Part shown: positions 1 through 10,440 of the stretch, one piece after another
Numbering within the stretch: position 1 is the stretch's first letter
Layout of the letters: the number at the start of each line of letters is the position of its first letter
Assembly (NCBI GenBank): GCA_030765045.1
Contig: CM060962.1
Location: forward strand, 216,045,031 to 216,109,030
Direction: 5' to 3'
DNA: 64,000 nucleotides
Origin: Tenodera sinensis
Lineage: Eukaryota; Arthropoda; Insecta; Mantodea; Mantidae
Position numbers and translations under genes: made by a program
The notes under the pieces: generated by a model
Databases searched by the model: none
The model's input: only the letters and a program-made list of their open reading frames with translations
Told to the model about the DNA's origin: nothing

Positions 1-75
1 TGTTAAGTGTGCAAAGGCAACAGAATCTCAAACATTTGACTATCGCACAAAGCCTACTGTATCGGAAATTCACCG
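1..75 (-). repeat. Rep-A fragment (HINE-like repeat)
   Basis: The stretch with 'ctcaaacatttgactatcgc' and 'aaagcctactgta' matches the interior of Rep-A copies near 32.7 and 41.55 kb, in the same reversed orientation. It is cut by the window edge on the left and loses similarity to the right. Confidence 0.6.
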
Positions 76-334
76 CACTCTCGAAATAGACGCCAACCGC
101 TCCATTTTGGTATCATGAACACCTTTCAAATACAACAGTTTTTATCGACATGTCCCTTCACGCGGCCTCACTTTTCGGGCGTTTACCCCTCCGACAAGCT
201 TCCCAACATTCATACCATTAGAAGGCTCGCCTCCTGGGAGACATGACGGACGAGCTGGAGATGTACGGGCGGGGCTCGTACATCTCCAAAAACCGTTAAA
301 AACAGGTAAATACGACTTCATATGACCAATGGGA

Positions 335-480
335 ACTGACGATGTGGCGTCTGGGCGGATTTTCTCTGGGTTCTCCGGTTTCCCCTCCACTAATTCCTAC
401 AACTGCTCCATCATCACCTTTCAAAGTCATCCATTTCACCTGCATTTCATATCATTCTCTTCCTCAGGATCATTCTTTGT
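335..480 (+). repeat. Diverged SINE-4-like body
   Basis: The motif 'gcgtctgggcggattttct' followed by 'ctccggtttcccc' matches the body of the complete SINE-4 at 19100-19345 read in its sense direction. The following segment up to about 480 ('atttcatatcattctcttcc') is also shared, in reverse, with the copy at 36935-37145. The tRNA-like head is not recognisable. The ORF running across it on the minus strand has no family resemblance and I do not call it a gene. Confidence 0.5.
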
Positions 481-744
481 GATGGGCTGACAACCCGCTT
501 CCAGGTGTTCACTCTGTCCTGTCTATAGGTTCCTGTATTCCCCGCTAGACGTCTGGCCCTAAGCACAGGCTTGTAAGACGTTCATAAGGGGAGGGTAATC
601 AGGGAAGGAAGAAGAAGGGTTAACTGTCACGTTTTTACGACTCTTTCCGAGGCTTTATGACACCATACCTGTTTTAACGGGCACGAAATGATTTTTTTGC
701 TCTCGCATACGACTTATAATTTCATTTTTTCTCTGACAAAAACG

Positions 745-1065
745 TGATAACACTAGTAAAATCTTTCGAAAAATTTTCCATGCAACAAGCAGGTTGGGGT
801 AGAGACATTTTCATTAAAATCCTCGTGTCGCATTTATATATTATATATACCAACTTTGGTTCTTAATCTGCTTGTCATGTTTGAAGTATGCTGTTCTCAC
901 ATACGTACGCACATGGACCTTTGTGGGAAAAAATGCTTTTTCAGGGTCCTCAAACATATATATCCGGTGAAATCCAGACCTGGAATCTTTTTGGGGCGAA
1001 ATGCAATAGTTCCGCGACTTACTATCCGTAAAAGAGAAATTAAAAAAAAAGAAAGAAAGGAATAA
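745..1065 (+). repeat. Rep-A, 3' portion
   Basis: Order of motifs matches other Rep-A copies: 'aatcctcgtgtcgcatt', 'accaactttggttcttaat', 'atgctgttctcacat', then 'cctcaaacatatatatccgg' and 'gtgaaatcc'. The end has decayed to a run of A/GAAAG. It is followed by a second direct copy of the same portion. Confidence 0.7.
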
Positions 1066-1109
1066 TATCATAATGTGTCAAATAACTAAATGAATGCATG
1101 AATGAATAA

Positions 1110-1365
1110 ATAATTCTATTAAAATCTTCGTGTCGCATTTATATATTATAAATACCATTCTTGGTTCTTAATCTCTTTTTCGTTTTTGATGTATGCTGTT
1201 CTCACATGCACACGTACGCAGACCTTTGTGAAAAATGCTTTCTTTCAGGGGACCTCAAAACATATATTCCGGTGAAATCTCCTCATCCAATGTATGGGCG
1301 AAATGGAATAGTTCCCCGGCTTCCTATTCGTAATAGCGAAATTAAAAAGAAAGAAAGGAGTAATA
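1110..1365 (+). repeat. Rep-A, second tandem 3' portion
   Basis: This repeats the preceding copy in the same orientation, about 304 bp downstream ('cttcgtgtcgcatttatata' at both sites). It carries 'gacctcaaaacatatattcc' and 'ggtgaaatct'. The pair looks like a tandem duplication of the 3' half of Rep-A. Confidence 0.7.
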
Positions 1366-1599
1366 TAATGTCATGTGACACTTCCGGTTAGTCATCGGTT
1401 CACATCTTCCTAGGAAAAGTAGGCTACGTGTCTTTCTGATATAGCCAAACAAATCCAGCACACGCTGCAACCTGAATTCGCTTCTCGCCCCCCCCCCCCT
1501 CCCTCCACCTCCCATCATGTCTCGTCATGACGCTTAGCGCGTGCGCTAGTTCAGTTTATTTCCAAGAAAATTGCATACCGGAAGTCTGGTAATGATTTT

Positions 1600-1795
1600 T
1601 CAGGTTTTTTAAACTAGCATCTTGCCACGTCAGTCGATTTTCCCCAACTCTCGGCCAAAAACTCCATTTTCAGGTATTTTCTTGCATATTTCCAACATCG
1701 TTTAAAATGCCAACGGTCATGTTTCGGAGCGGAAATCGTTTTGTTGATTTCTCAGCGTTTTTTAAACTAGCATCTTGACTCGTTAGTCAGTGTTG
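1600..1795 (+). repeat. Two-copy short direct repeat
   Basis: A segment reading 'ttttttaaactagcatcttg' followed by a degenerate 'cgtcagtc' occurs near 1607 and again near 1759, about 152 bp apart. Between the copies is AT-rich sequence with no open frame of note. Confidence 0.5.
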
Positions 1796-1799
1796 TTCA

Positions 1800-3990
1800 G
1801 TTGCTTGGACGATCGTCATGGGATCTTTCTCCGTGTCAAGCGAAACCTTTTTTTCCCCATCTACTGTGCGTCTGTAAAGAGAATTACATTCCTGGTTGTT
1901 CAAACAGAGTTTTTTGTTTTGCATTGTGTTTTCCTGTTGTGTTTAATGTGTTTAGTTTCTGTTTTATAAGAGTTTTAAATTAAATCTTTGTTGAAGCTAT
2001 GTGCATGCACAACCAAAGTCCAACGTCTCATAGTTGTAGGGATAAATCGTCAAACTACGGGTAACAATGCATATTTCAGCTAGTATAATCCATATTTTGA
2101 ATTAGCTTGTTATCTTAACTTGAATCAAGTGTATATTCCTTGGTATACGTCTTTAATCGTACCAGGCACACAGAAACTTGCTAAGCTGAAAAAAACAACA
2201 AATGATACAAAATACACTTGTTGTAACATTATCAATTCCCAATATATCCTTCGCTGTTGTTTTTAATTTTCAAATCCCTTATATTTTTTGTTGTTGTGAT
2301 AATTCTCCCTTGTCTTCTGGTCTCCGTCTTGTGTATTAAATAGTTTGTAGAAGGAAGGGCTGAGAAAGTGGCGTAACGTGAAGGTAACAACATTTCTCCT
2401 AAATTAATACTATACTTCTGGAAAGAATTCTCATGTGCAACATTCAAACGGCTTTTGCACCCAAAATCCTTAATTTCATAGTTGTTAATAATTGTTCATA
2501 TCCTTCTTGGTTCTTTTCCCAGCTATCCAAAACATATTTATTCCGCTAGTATTAAAATAATAAGAAAACAATTTTCTAACGCTTTCCTCTCCAATAAAAA
2601 CATCAGTGACCGTGTGTGTGATTTGATAAGCAACCAAGTAAAAACAAACAATTCTTTATTGCTCTGAACTATGTTATATTCATATATTTGTTCATTTTGC
2701 GCCACTGTGTGTATACTTGTAATGGTTTGCTTAACATCGTTAAACTATTCTATGTTTCCATCAACTACATGTTTAAGCTTTTATTCTTATATGACATATT
2801 TCGAGGTAAACTGTCGGGATATATAACACCTTATCGTAACTGGATAACCTGGCACGCGCGTGTATGCAAACGTGTTTCTGCTAGCCGCTTAAACCACGAG
2901 AGCAACAGTCAGCATATAATAGCATAGCAAGATGCAGATCCATTTCAAAGCACGTAATTGCCACGGAACGCTTGTGTATGAGCATCAAGGCAAGTTGCAT
3001 ATTATCTGCCAGCATTTTCTATCTGTGTGAGAGACTCGTATTAACGCCTTCTTTAAAAGGTATGCCAAAGATTTAAAAAAGCTTGCTAATCAGCTCTTGA
3101 ATTATCTTGTTATCTTAATTTGATAGTGTGACGTATTCAACCATAGTCTGCGCATTTTGTCGGATTTTAACTGTTGGCTTAAGATTAAAGCATGTCTGTT
3201 AAATTCGTTAGAAATATGAACCTATGTTCAAAAACGAAAAAAGACGAAGAAAACAACAAGCAAACGAGGAAAAAAAACAAGACTCAACTTATACGTATCA
3301 ATATAATTGACATTTTAAGCCAAATTCTGAAGTTATTTTTTTCAGAAAATACAAAATTTGGAAACATATTCCATGTTGGGTTTTTTCAATATTTTCATAT
3401 CTCGTTCTTGAAAAGATTTAAATCTAAGTCCGTTAAACGACTTTTTTTTTCGGTTTTTTTAAACTATGCATTTTCACCATCAGCAACGCTATCATTCTTG
3501 CAATTCCTTTTTCTCTTATTTTTTTATAAGGCAAAGGTGGCTTCCTCATTTTTCATCCAATGGGAACGCACCTTATTTGCACCAATCATCGTCATTTTGG
3601 AATCCTAACGACCAAATCCCAACTCGTCTTATTTTATCCAATCAGATCACGCCACGTCACTTCCGCATATCACGTTTCCCCATTCCTCCAAGATCCTTCC
3701 CTTCTTTGCTTCCCAACACCCGTCAAGACCACATCACTTCTCCCTTCCGCAAATCACGTGCCTTTTTTTCGTTTTCTAGGAGCAACAATACATCTTGGCA
3801 GTCAAAATGCAGCAAATGATAAAAACCTAGAGCGGATGTACCTCGGCAGATGCCTATCAGCGCACTTGGACTATTCAACGACATGTATTATGACAGATCA
3901 CATTCTCGGCGGTTGGATGCTTAGCGTCCGTCAAGACAGAGTACTCGTTCAACATCCACACGCTCAAGGTCCACCAATCATATTATTTTA
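1800..3990. other. AT-rich stretch, no gene supported
   Basis: Six-frame reading gives only short ORFs (up to about 230 codons near 3560-4246) of low-complexity composition, without any domain or motif I recognise. There is a CCAAT-rich, GC-richer patch around 3560-3720, which could be an old promoter or LTR remnant, but nothing confirms it. Confidence 0.3.
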
Positions 3991-4000
3991 TTCAAAAAAG

Positions 4001-4665
4001 CAACGGTTGGTGGGAACATCTCAACGGTTTTTTTGCTGTGCCAGAAAATCCCATCCTGCGGATGTGGTGTATCGCAATCTCACCCCTCCCCTCCCACCCC
4101 CGTCCCACCCCCGTCCCACCCCCCCTTCCCCCACCCTTTCGCCAACGGATGTGGGCGTGTTCGCAAACTCTGCGCTTACACCTGATACCTCTTTCATCTA
4201 CATAGACGTCTCATTTTACCTTTCAGCTGAGACCGAGCTCTCGTAGAGGAACGACATGCCAACTCCTGCGGCAAATTCCGGCTTCGTCACTCAAACTTAT
4301 GTTCCAGGTGTCAACTTGCTCTTGCTCCTCAACGGCTAAATCATCTCAAATAGCAACGGTTGGTGGTAAAATCTCAACGGTTCTTTCCTGTGCCACAAAA
4401 CCCCATCCCACCACTCCTTCCCCACCCCAGTGGGTGTGTCTGCGATCGCAAACACAGCTCTTACATCGGATGCCCCTTTCATCTACATAAACGTCTCACT
4501 TTACTCTCAGTGGGTACCGAGCTCTCGTCGAAGAACGAGCTGCCAACACTGCAAAACATACTATGGCTCCTCCTGCTGCAAATTCCGGTTTCGTCACCCG
4601 AACTTGTCCTCGAGGTGGCAACTTGCAGTTGCTCCTCAACGGATAAATCATCTTTCATCATTACC
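4001..4665 (+). repeat. Two-copy tandem duplication (~310-350 bp unit)
   Basis: Two diverged direct copies share, in the same order, 'caacggttggtggg/ta', 'atctcaacggttttt/cttt', 'ctttcatctacataga/aacg', 'accgagctctcg', 'gcaaattccggctt/tttcgtcac' and 'gctcctcaacgg'. The first copy carries an expanded C-rich stretch (4080-4135). The overlapping proline/serine-rich ORFs change frame between the copies and are unlikely to be coding. Confidence 0.7.
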
Positions 4666-4803
4666 CATCCAACCCATACGGAACACATCGTTTGCAACCA
4701 ACTTTCTACAACCAACAAACAGGTTTGTACTCCTTTTTTCGTACAATAATTTAAACTGTTTTTTCTATGCATCTTCTCAATAAAAATAAATAATCTAATC
4801 AAC

Positions 4804-5158
4804 AGTCCCTCCTTAGGCAATCGGATTAAGAATAATCCCATGGCGTTAGTGACGCGCGGCGCGCTGCGCCGTTGATGGCGGGAAGTTTGAAAATTTGAAA
4901 TGAACTACGCTCACAGAAAAAAAATTCAAATACTCAAATTTAACGACATCTTAAGTTTTTTCACTGTGTCGCATTTTGATGGCGCAAAATTTGAAATACA
5001 ATAAATGGCGCGAAAATGAAAATTTGAAATCTGGCACTATGGCGGGAAAATGTCAAATTTCCAAATTTTCCGCCATCAAAATGCGGCACTAGCGCCACGC
5101 GACACTAATGCCATCTAGCGGCGAAAAAATCGTTAATCCAATTGCTTAATTAGGGACT
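4804..5158. mobile_element. MITE-like element with terminal and internal inverted repeats
   Basis: The left end AGTCCCTCCTTAGGCAAT (4804 on) and the reverse complement of the right end AGTCCCTAATTAAGCAAT (ending 5158) match over about 26 bp with a few mismatches, continuing into GGATTAA on both sides. An internal inverted pair (arms 4970-4993 and 5062-5085, 24 bp, one mismatch) sits inside. At 355 bp, without coding potential, it fits a non-autonomous DNA transposon. A target-site duplication is not clear, so the superfamily is unassigned. Confidence 0.6.
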
Positions 5159-5204
5159 ATAACTACTCACATATATACAAACATCTAATTTGTATATACG
5201 ATAG

Positions 5205-7070
5205 GAATTGTTTGTAGAAGAGTGAGTAGCGAAAGAGATGCGAATGTGTTACCTAAAAGTAAGTAGAGAAACCACTGTGAATGTAATATGCAGTATTGCA
5301 TGACCTGTTTGTAGAAGAGTGAGTAGATGAAGAGATGTGAATGTGTTACCTAAAAGTGAGAGGAGAAAACGGAGTGAAAGTAAAAGCATTTCTATTTCAA
5401 ACATACAGAACATGGTATGACTTATTTTAAAAACGAAGGTAATTTTTTGAGGGTGTAAAATCGCGTTTTTATGGAAAATTGTTCATAGAAGAGTGAGTAG
5501 AGAAAGAGGTATGCATGTGTTACCTAAAAGTACTTAAGTAGAGAAAACACTGTGAATGTAACATGCAGCATTTCTATTTGAAACATACAGAAAATTGTAT
5601 GACAGTTCTAGAAGAGTGAGTAGAGAAACAGTTATGAATGTGTTACCCAAAAGTTAGTCGAGAGAACAGTGTGAATGTAATACCCAGTATTTCTATTTCA
5701 AACATGCCAGAAATTGTATGACTTCTTTGTAGAAGAGTGAGTAGAGAAACAAATGTGAATGTGTTACCTACAATTACTTATGTAGAGATACCACTGTGAA
5801 TGTAATATGCAGCATCTCTATTTCAAACATTCAGAACATTGTATGACATTTCTAGAAGAGTGAGTAGAGAAACAGTTATGAATGTGTTACCCAAAGGTTA
5901 GTAGAGAGAACAGTGTGAATGCAATACACAGTATTTCAATTTCAAACATACCAGGAATTCTATGACTTCTTTGTAGAAGAGTGAGTAGAGAAACAAATGT
6001 GAATGTGTTACCTAAAAGTGAGAGGAGAAAACAGTGTGACCGTAATAGCATTTCTATTTCAAAACATACTGAACATGGTATGACTTATTTTAAAACTGGG
6101 GATAAAAATGATTTTTGGTGTAAAATCATGTTTTTTATGAACAATTGTTTATAGAAGAGTGAGTAGAGAAAGAGATGTGAATGTTTTACCTACAAGTACT
6201 TAAGTAGAGAAACCACTGTGAATGTAATATGCAGCATTTCTATTTTAAACATGCAGAAAATTGTATGACTAATTTGTAAAAGAGTGAGCAGAGAAAGAGA
6301 TGTGAATGTGTTACCTAAAAGTGAGTAGAGAAAATAGTGTGAATATAACACGTAGCATTTCTATTTCAAACATCTACAAAATTGTATGACTTATTTCTTG
6401 AAGGGTGAGTAGAAAGAGATGCGAATGTGTTACCTAAAAGTGAGCAGAGAAGACAATGTGAACATAATATGTAGCATTTTTATTTCAAACACACTGAAGA
6501 TTGTGTGACTTCTTTGTAGAACAGTGAGTAGAGAAAGAGATGGCAATGTATTACCTAAAAGTGAGAGGAGAAAACAGTGTGAATGTAAAAGCATTTCTAT
6601 TTCAAACATACAGAACATGGTATGACCTATTTTAAAAGTGGGGATAAAGTGATTTTTGGTGTAAAATCATGTTTTCTATGGAAAATTGTTTATAGAAGAG
6701 TAAGTAGAGAAAGAGATGTGAATGTGTTACCTACAAGCACATATGTAGAGGATCCACTGTGAATGTAGTATGGAGCATCTCTGTTTCAAACTACAAAAAA
6801 TTTTATGACATTTGTAGAAGAGTGAGTAGAGAAAGAGATGTGAATCTTTTACCTAAAAGTGCGAGGAGAAAACAGTGTCAATGTAATAGTATTTCTATTT
6901 CAAACATACAGAACATGTTATGACTTATTTTAAGACTGGGGATAAAAATGGTTTGTTTTTTTTGTGCGTGTGTAAAATCACGTTTTTTATGGAAAATTGT
7001 TTATAGAAGAGTGTGTAGAGAAAGAGATGTGAATGTGTTACCTAAAAGTCAGTAGAAAGAACATTGTGAA
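5205..7070 (+). repeat. Minisatellite, ~120 bp unit with a longer ~178 bp variant
   Basis: About 14 units are marked by 'gtagaagagtgagtagaga', then 'gatgtgaatgtgttaccta', 'aaagt', a second 'gagtagagaaaacagtgtga', 'gcatttctatttcaaacat' and 'aaattgtatgact'. Markers fall near 5211, 5307, 5483, 5605, 5728, 5848, 5970, 6150, 6270, 6395, 6512, 6690, 6810 and 7000. Every second to third unit carries an extra segment ending in 'ttttttatggaaaattg', giving spacing of about 178-190 instead of 120. No spacers as in CRISPR; no coding frame. Confidence 0.9.
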
Positions 7071-8090
7071 TATAATATGCATGTATGCAAAAATTTAACC
7101 AGATCTTTAGAGCCGTTTCTGAAATACTGGGAATATACCTATATACAGGAATTGCACTGTAGAAGCGGGAATAAAGAATGTTATTTTTTATGTAAAATGG
7201 CATTTTTTCGGGAATTACACCTATATAGATGAACTTAGAAAGCAAAACCCTATCTGAATACAAAATTTGATCGAAATCGTTAGAGCCATTTCCAAGTTGC
7301 GCGGAATAAATATAAATATATATACAAGAATTGCTCGTTTAAATATATAAGATAGATAAGATAGATACCACAATGGTAGTACACCTTATTTGTAACTGAT
7401 CACAAACTTCAACTCAGCACGTAGGGAATAACCTTACATTTGTTTAAAATATCCAAGGCTACACAACACATGTTTTAATTTAATGTATTGTGTAATAGAA
7501 ACACAGAATACTCAACTGCTGACACATGCATTTCATAAATGTGACAATGAAGCTTCTTCGAACACTTAAGCAGTAGTAATTTCCGTTTGTAACGTTGAAA
7601 ACAGGCAGCTGCATCTTGATTTTCTTCTTCTTATCATTATTCTCTGTCATATGCTTCTACACAATACAAAATTGTATGCGTTTTTGTTTGCACTATGCTC
7701 AACGTACGGTCTGCCCACCAGAAGGTGACAGGGGTCTGAGGTAAGAGAGGAGGCTTGAACTGTTCATCTGCTTAAACAGTCCATTTGTTTACTATGAAAT
7801 GTGTCTATGTGACAGTGGTGCCAGCTCTAGCAACTTGCCGCTGGATCTGGAGTCTTCAGAAGTCATATAGCGACAGCATTTCAAAGAGAGGACCAGTGCA
7901 TTTTCTGACGATTTTAGGTGACTTTTAGAGACAATTCCGGAGGATCAAAGTTTTGGCTTGAACATTTGCTAGTGAGGAATAATTGGGGTTTTTGATATCA
8001 AATAAAACAAATTCACTGTAAAAAATATTTTCTTTCAGAAGGATTATAGAAGGATTATAATATCTGACACAGATCTTCAAGAATTCCCTC
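7071..8090. other. No gene supported
   Basis: AT-rich sequence. The first 250 bp ('aaaatttaaccagatcttta', 'gaaatcgttagagccatttc', 'tatatacaagaattgctcgt') looks like the degenerate end of the element that hosts the minisatellite. I see no ORF or RNA gene. Confidence 0.3.
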
Positions 8091-10150
8091 TGTCGGTCTG
8101 TCGGTCTGTCGGTCTGTTGGTCGGTCTGTTGCTCGGACTGTCGATCGGTCTGTCGGTTGGTCAGTCTATCGATTGGTCTGTCGTACGGTCTGTTGGTCGG
8201 ACTGTCGATCGGTCGGTCGGTCGGCTGGTCTGTCGGTAGGTCTGCTGGTCGGACTGTCGATCGGTCTGTCGGTTGGTCAGTCTGTCGCTTGGTCTGTGGT
8301 ACGGTCTCTTGGTCGGACTGTCGATCGGTCTGTCGGTCGGTCTGTCGGTCTGTCCGTCGGTCAGTCTGTCGGTCGGTCGGCTGGTCTGTCGGTAGGTCTG
8401 TTGGTCGGACTGTCGATCGGTCAGTTGGTTAGTCAGTCGGTCGGTCTTTCGGTAGGTCTCTTGGTCGGACTGTCGATCGGTCTGTCGGTCGGTCTGTCGG
8501 TCTGTCCGTCGGTCAGTCTGTCGGTCGGTCGGCTGGTCTGTCGGTAGGTCTGTTGGTCGGACTGTCGATCGGTCAGTTGGTTAGTCAGTCGGTCGGTCTT
8601 TCGGTAGGTCTGTTGGTTGGACTGTCGATCGGTCTGTCGATCGGTCTGTCGGTCGGTCTGTCGGTCTGTCCGTCGGTCAGTCTGTCGGTCGGTCGGCTGG
8701 TCTGTCGGTAGGTCTGCTGGTCGGACTGTCGATTGGTCTGTCGATCGGTCGGCTGGTGTTGTCTGTAGGTCTGTTGGTTGGACTGTCGACCGGTCTGTCG
8801 GTCGGTCGGTCGACTGGTCTGTCGGTAGGTCTGCTGGTCGGACTGTCGATTGGTCTGTCGATCGGCCGGCTGGTGTTGCCTGTAGGTCTGTTGGTTGGAC
8901 TGTCGACCGGTCTGTCGGTCGGTCGGTCGGTCGGCTGGTCTGTCGGTAGGTCTGTTGGTTGGACTGTCGATCGGTCGGTCGGCTGGTCCGCCGGTTGGTC
9001 TGTTGGTCGGACTGTCGATCGGTCTGTCGGTCGGTCGGTCGGCTGGTCTGTCGGTGGGTCTGTTGGTTGGACTGTCGATAGGTCGGTCGGCTGGTCCGTC
9101 GGTAGGTCTGTTGGTCGGACTGTCAATCGGTCTGTCGGTCGGTCGGTCGGTCGGCTGGTCTGTCGGTAGGTCTGTTGGTTGGACTGTCGATCGGTCGGTC
9201 GGCTGGTCCGCCGGTTGGTCTGTTGGTCGGACTGTCGATCGGTCTGTCGGTCGGTCGGTCGGCTGGTCTGTCGGTAGGTCTGTTGGTCGGACTGTCGATC
9301 GGTCTGTCGGTCGGTCGGTCGGTCGGCTGGTCTGTCGGTTGGTCTGTTGGTCGGACTGTCAATCGGTCGGTCTGTCGATCGGTTGGTCGATCGGTCTGTC
9401 GGTCGGTCGGTCGGTCGGTCGGTCGGCTGGTCTGTCGGTTGGACTGTTGGTCTGACTGTCGATCGGTCGGTCTGTCGATCGGTCGGTCGATCGGTCTGTC
9501 GGTCGGTCGGTCGGCTGGTCTGTCGGTAGGTCTGTTGGTTGGACTGTCGATCGGTCGGTCGGCTGGTTCGCCGGTTGGTCTGTTGTTCGGACTGTCGATC
9601 GGTCTGTCGATCGGTCGGTCGGCTGGTCCGTCGGTAGGTCTGTTGGTCGGACTGTCGATCGGTCTGTCGGTCGGTCGGTCGGTCGGCTGGTCTGTCGGTA
9701 GGTCTGTTGGTTGGACTGTCGATCGGTCGGCTGGTCCGCCGGTTGGTCTGTTGGTCGGACTGTCGATCGGTCTGTCGGTCGGTCGGTCGGCTGGTCTGTC
9801 GGTAGGTCTGTTGGTCGGACTGTCGATCGGTCTGTCGGTCGGTCGGTCGGTCGGCTGGTCTGTCGGTTGGTCTGTTGGTCGGACTGTCGATCGGTCGGTC
9901 TGTCGATCGGTCGGTCGATCGGTCTGTCGGTCGGTCGGTCGGCTGGTCTGTCGGTTGGACTGTTGGTCGGACTGTCGATCGGTCGGTCGATCGGTCTGTC
10001 GGTCGGTCGGTCGGCTGGTCTGTCGGTAGGTCTGTTGGTTGGACTGTCGATCGGTCGGTCGGCTGGTCCGTCGGTTGGTCAGTTGGTCGGACTGTCTATC
10101 GGTCGGTCTGTCGGTCGGTAGGTCGGTCGGTCGGTTGGGTGGTCGGTCTA
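8091..10150 (+). repeat. GGTC-tetranucleotide satellite with a 60 bp higher-order unit
   Basis: About 2 kb built almost wholly of in-phase tetranucleotides (ggtc, tgtc, ggac, gatc, ggct, ggta). Above the 4 bp phase lies a higher-order unit of about 15 tetramers (60 bp, range about 56-64): a ggtc-tgtt-ggtc-ggac-tgtc-gatc core, then a variable number of ggtc, then ggct-ggtc-tgtc-ggta. Because 4 bp phase gives a 12 bp codon cycle, long ORFs appear in several frames on both strands (Ser-Val-Gly-Arg or Asp-Arg-Pro-Thr repeats). These are a by-product, not a gene. Confidence 0.9.
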
Positions 10151-10260
10151 TCTATATGTCTGTCTTATCTTTCTGTCTGTATGACTGTTTGTCTGTCTGT
10201 CTATCTATCCTATATTGTATTATAGTGTAATGCAGTGTTGTCTTGAGAATCTTCTTTACA

Positions 10261-10332
10261 CGCATTTTTCCCGGTGAACCACACATGTGATGTAAATTGA
10301 GATCTCCTTGTGTGGTTTACCGGGAAAAATGC
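10261..10332. repeat. 24 bp inverted repeat (hairpin)
   Basis: Arms 10261-10284 and 10309-10332 are complementary at 23 of 24 positions (core 'atttttcccggt' against 'accgggaaaaat'), separated by a 24-nt loop. It lies about 100 bp beyond the satellite and about 40 bp before a tRNA-like segment. Confidence 0.75.
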
Positions 10333-10372
10333 GAATGAGTTGGAGAATGTAGTGTCGTGTCGGCATGTTGGC

Positions 10373-10440
10373 CATGGTAGCTTAGTGGTTAGAGCAGCCG
10401 GATGGTAACCGGTATATCTATGGTCCAAGTCCCGCTCATA
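10373..10440 (+). repeat. tRNA-like SINE head
   Basis: A-box-like 'tagcttagtggttagagcag' and B-box-like 'ggtccaagtccc' are spaced as in a tRNA gene. There is no proper acceptor stem, and the B box departs from GGTTCGANTCC, so I call it a SINE head or tRNA pseudogene. Confidence 0.45.

Noticed and set aside
3192..4246. Overlapping ORFs of 117-228 codons as a host gene
   Set aside because: Composition is low complexity (Phe/Ser/Pro-rich), there is no domain, and the duplicated segment shifts frame between copies.
5205..7070. CRISPR-like array of regularly spaced repeats
   Set aside because: The whole ~120 bp unit repeats, with no unique spacers, in a eukaryotic context; it is a minisatellite.
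8157..10230. Long Ser-Val-Gly-Arg and Asp-Arg-Pro-Thr ORFs
   Set aside because: They arise from tetranucleotide phase, appear in several frames on both strands, and have no start context or unique sequence.
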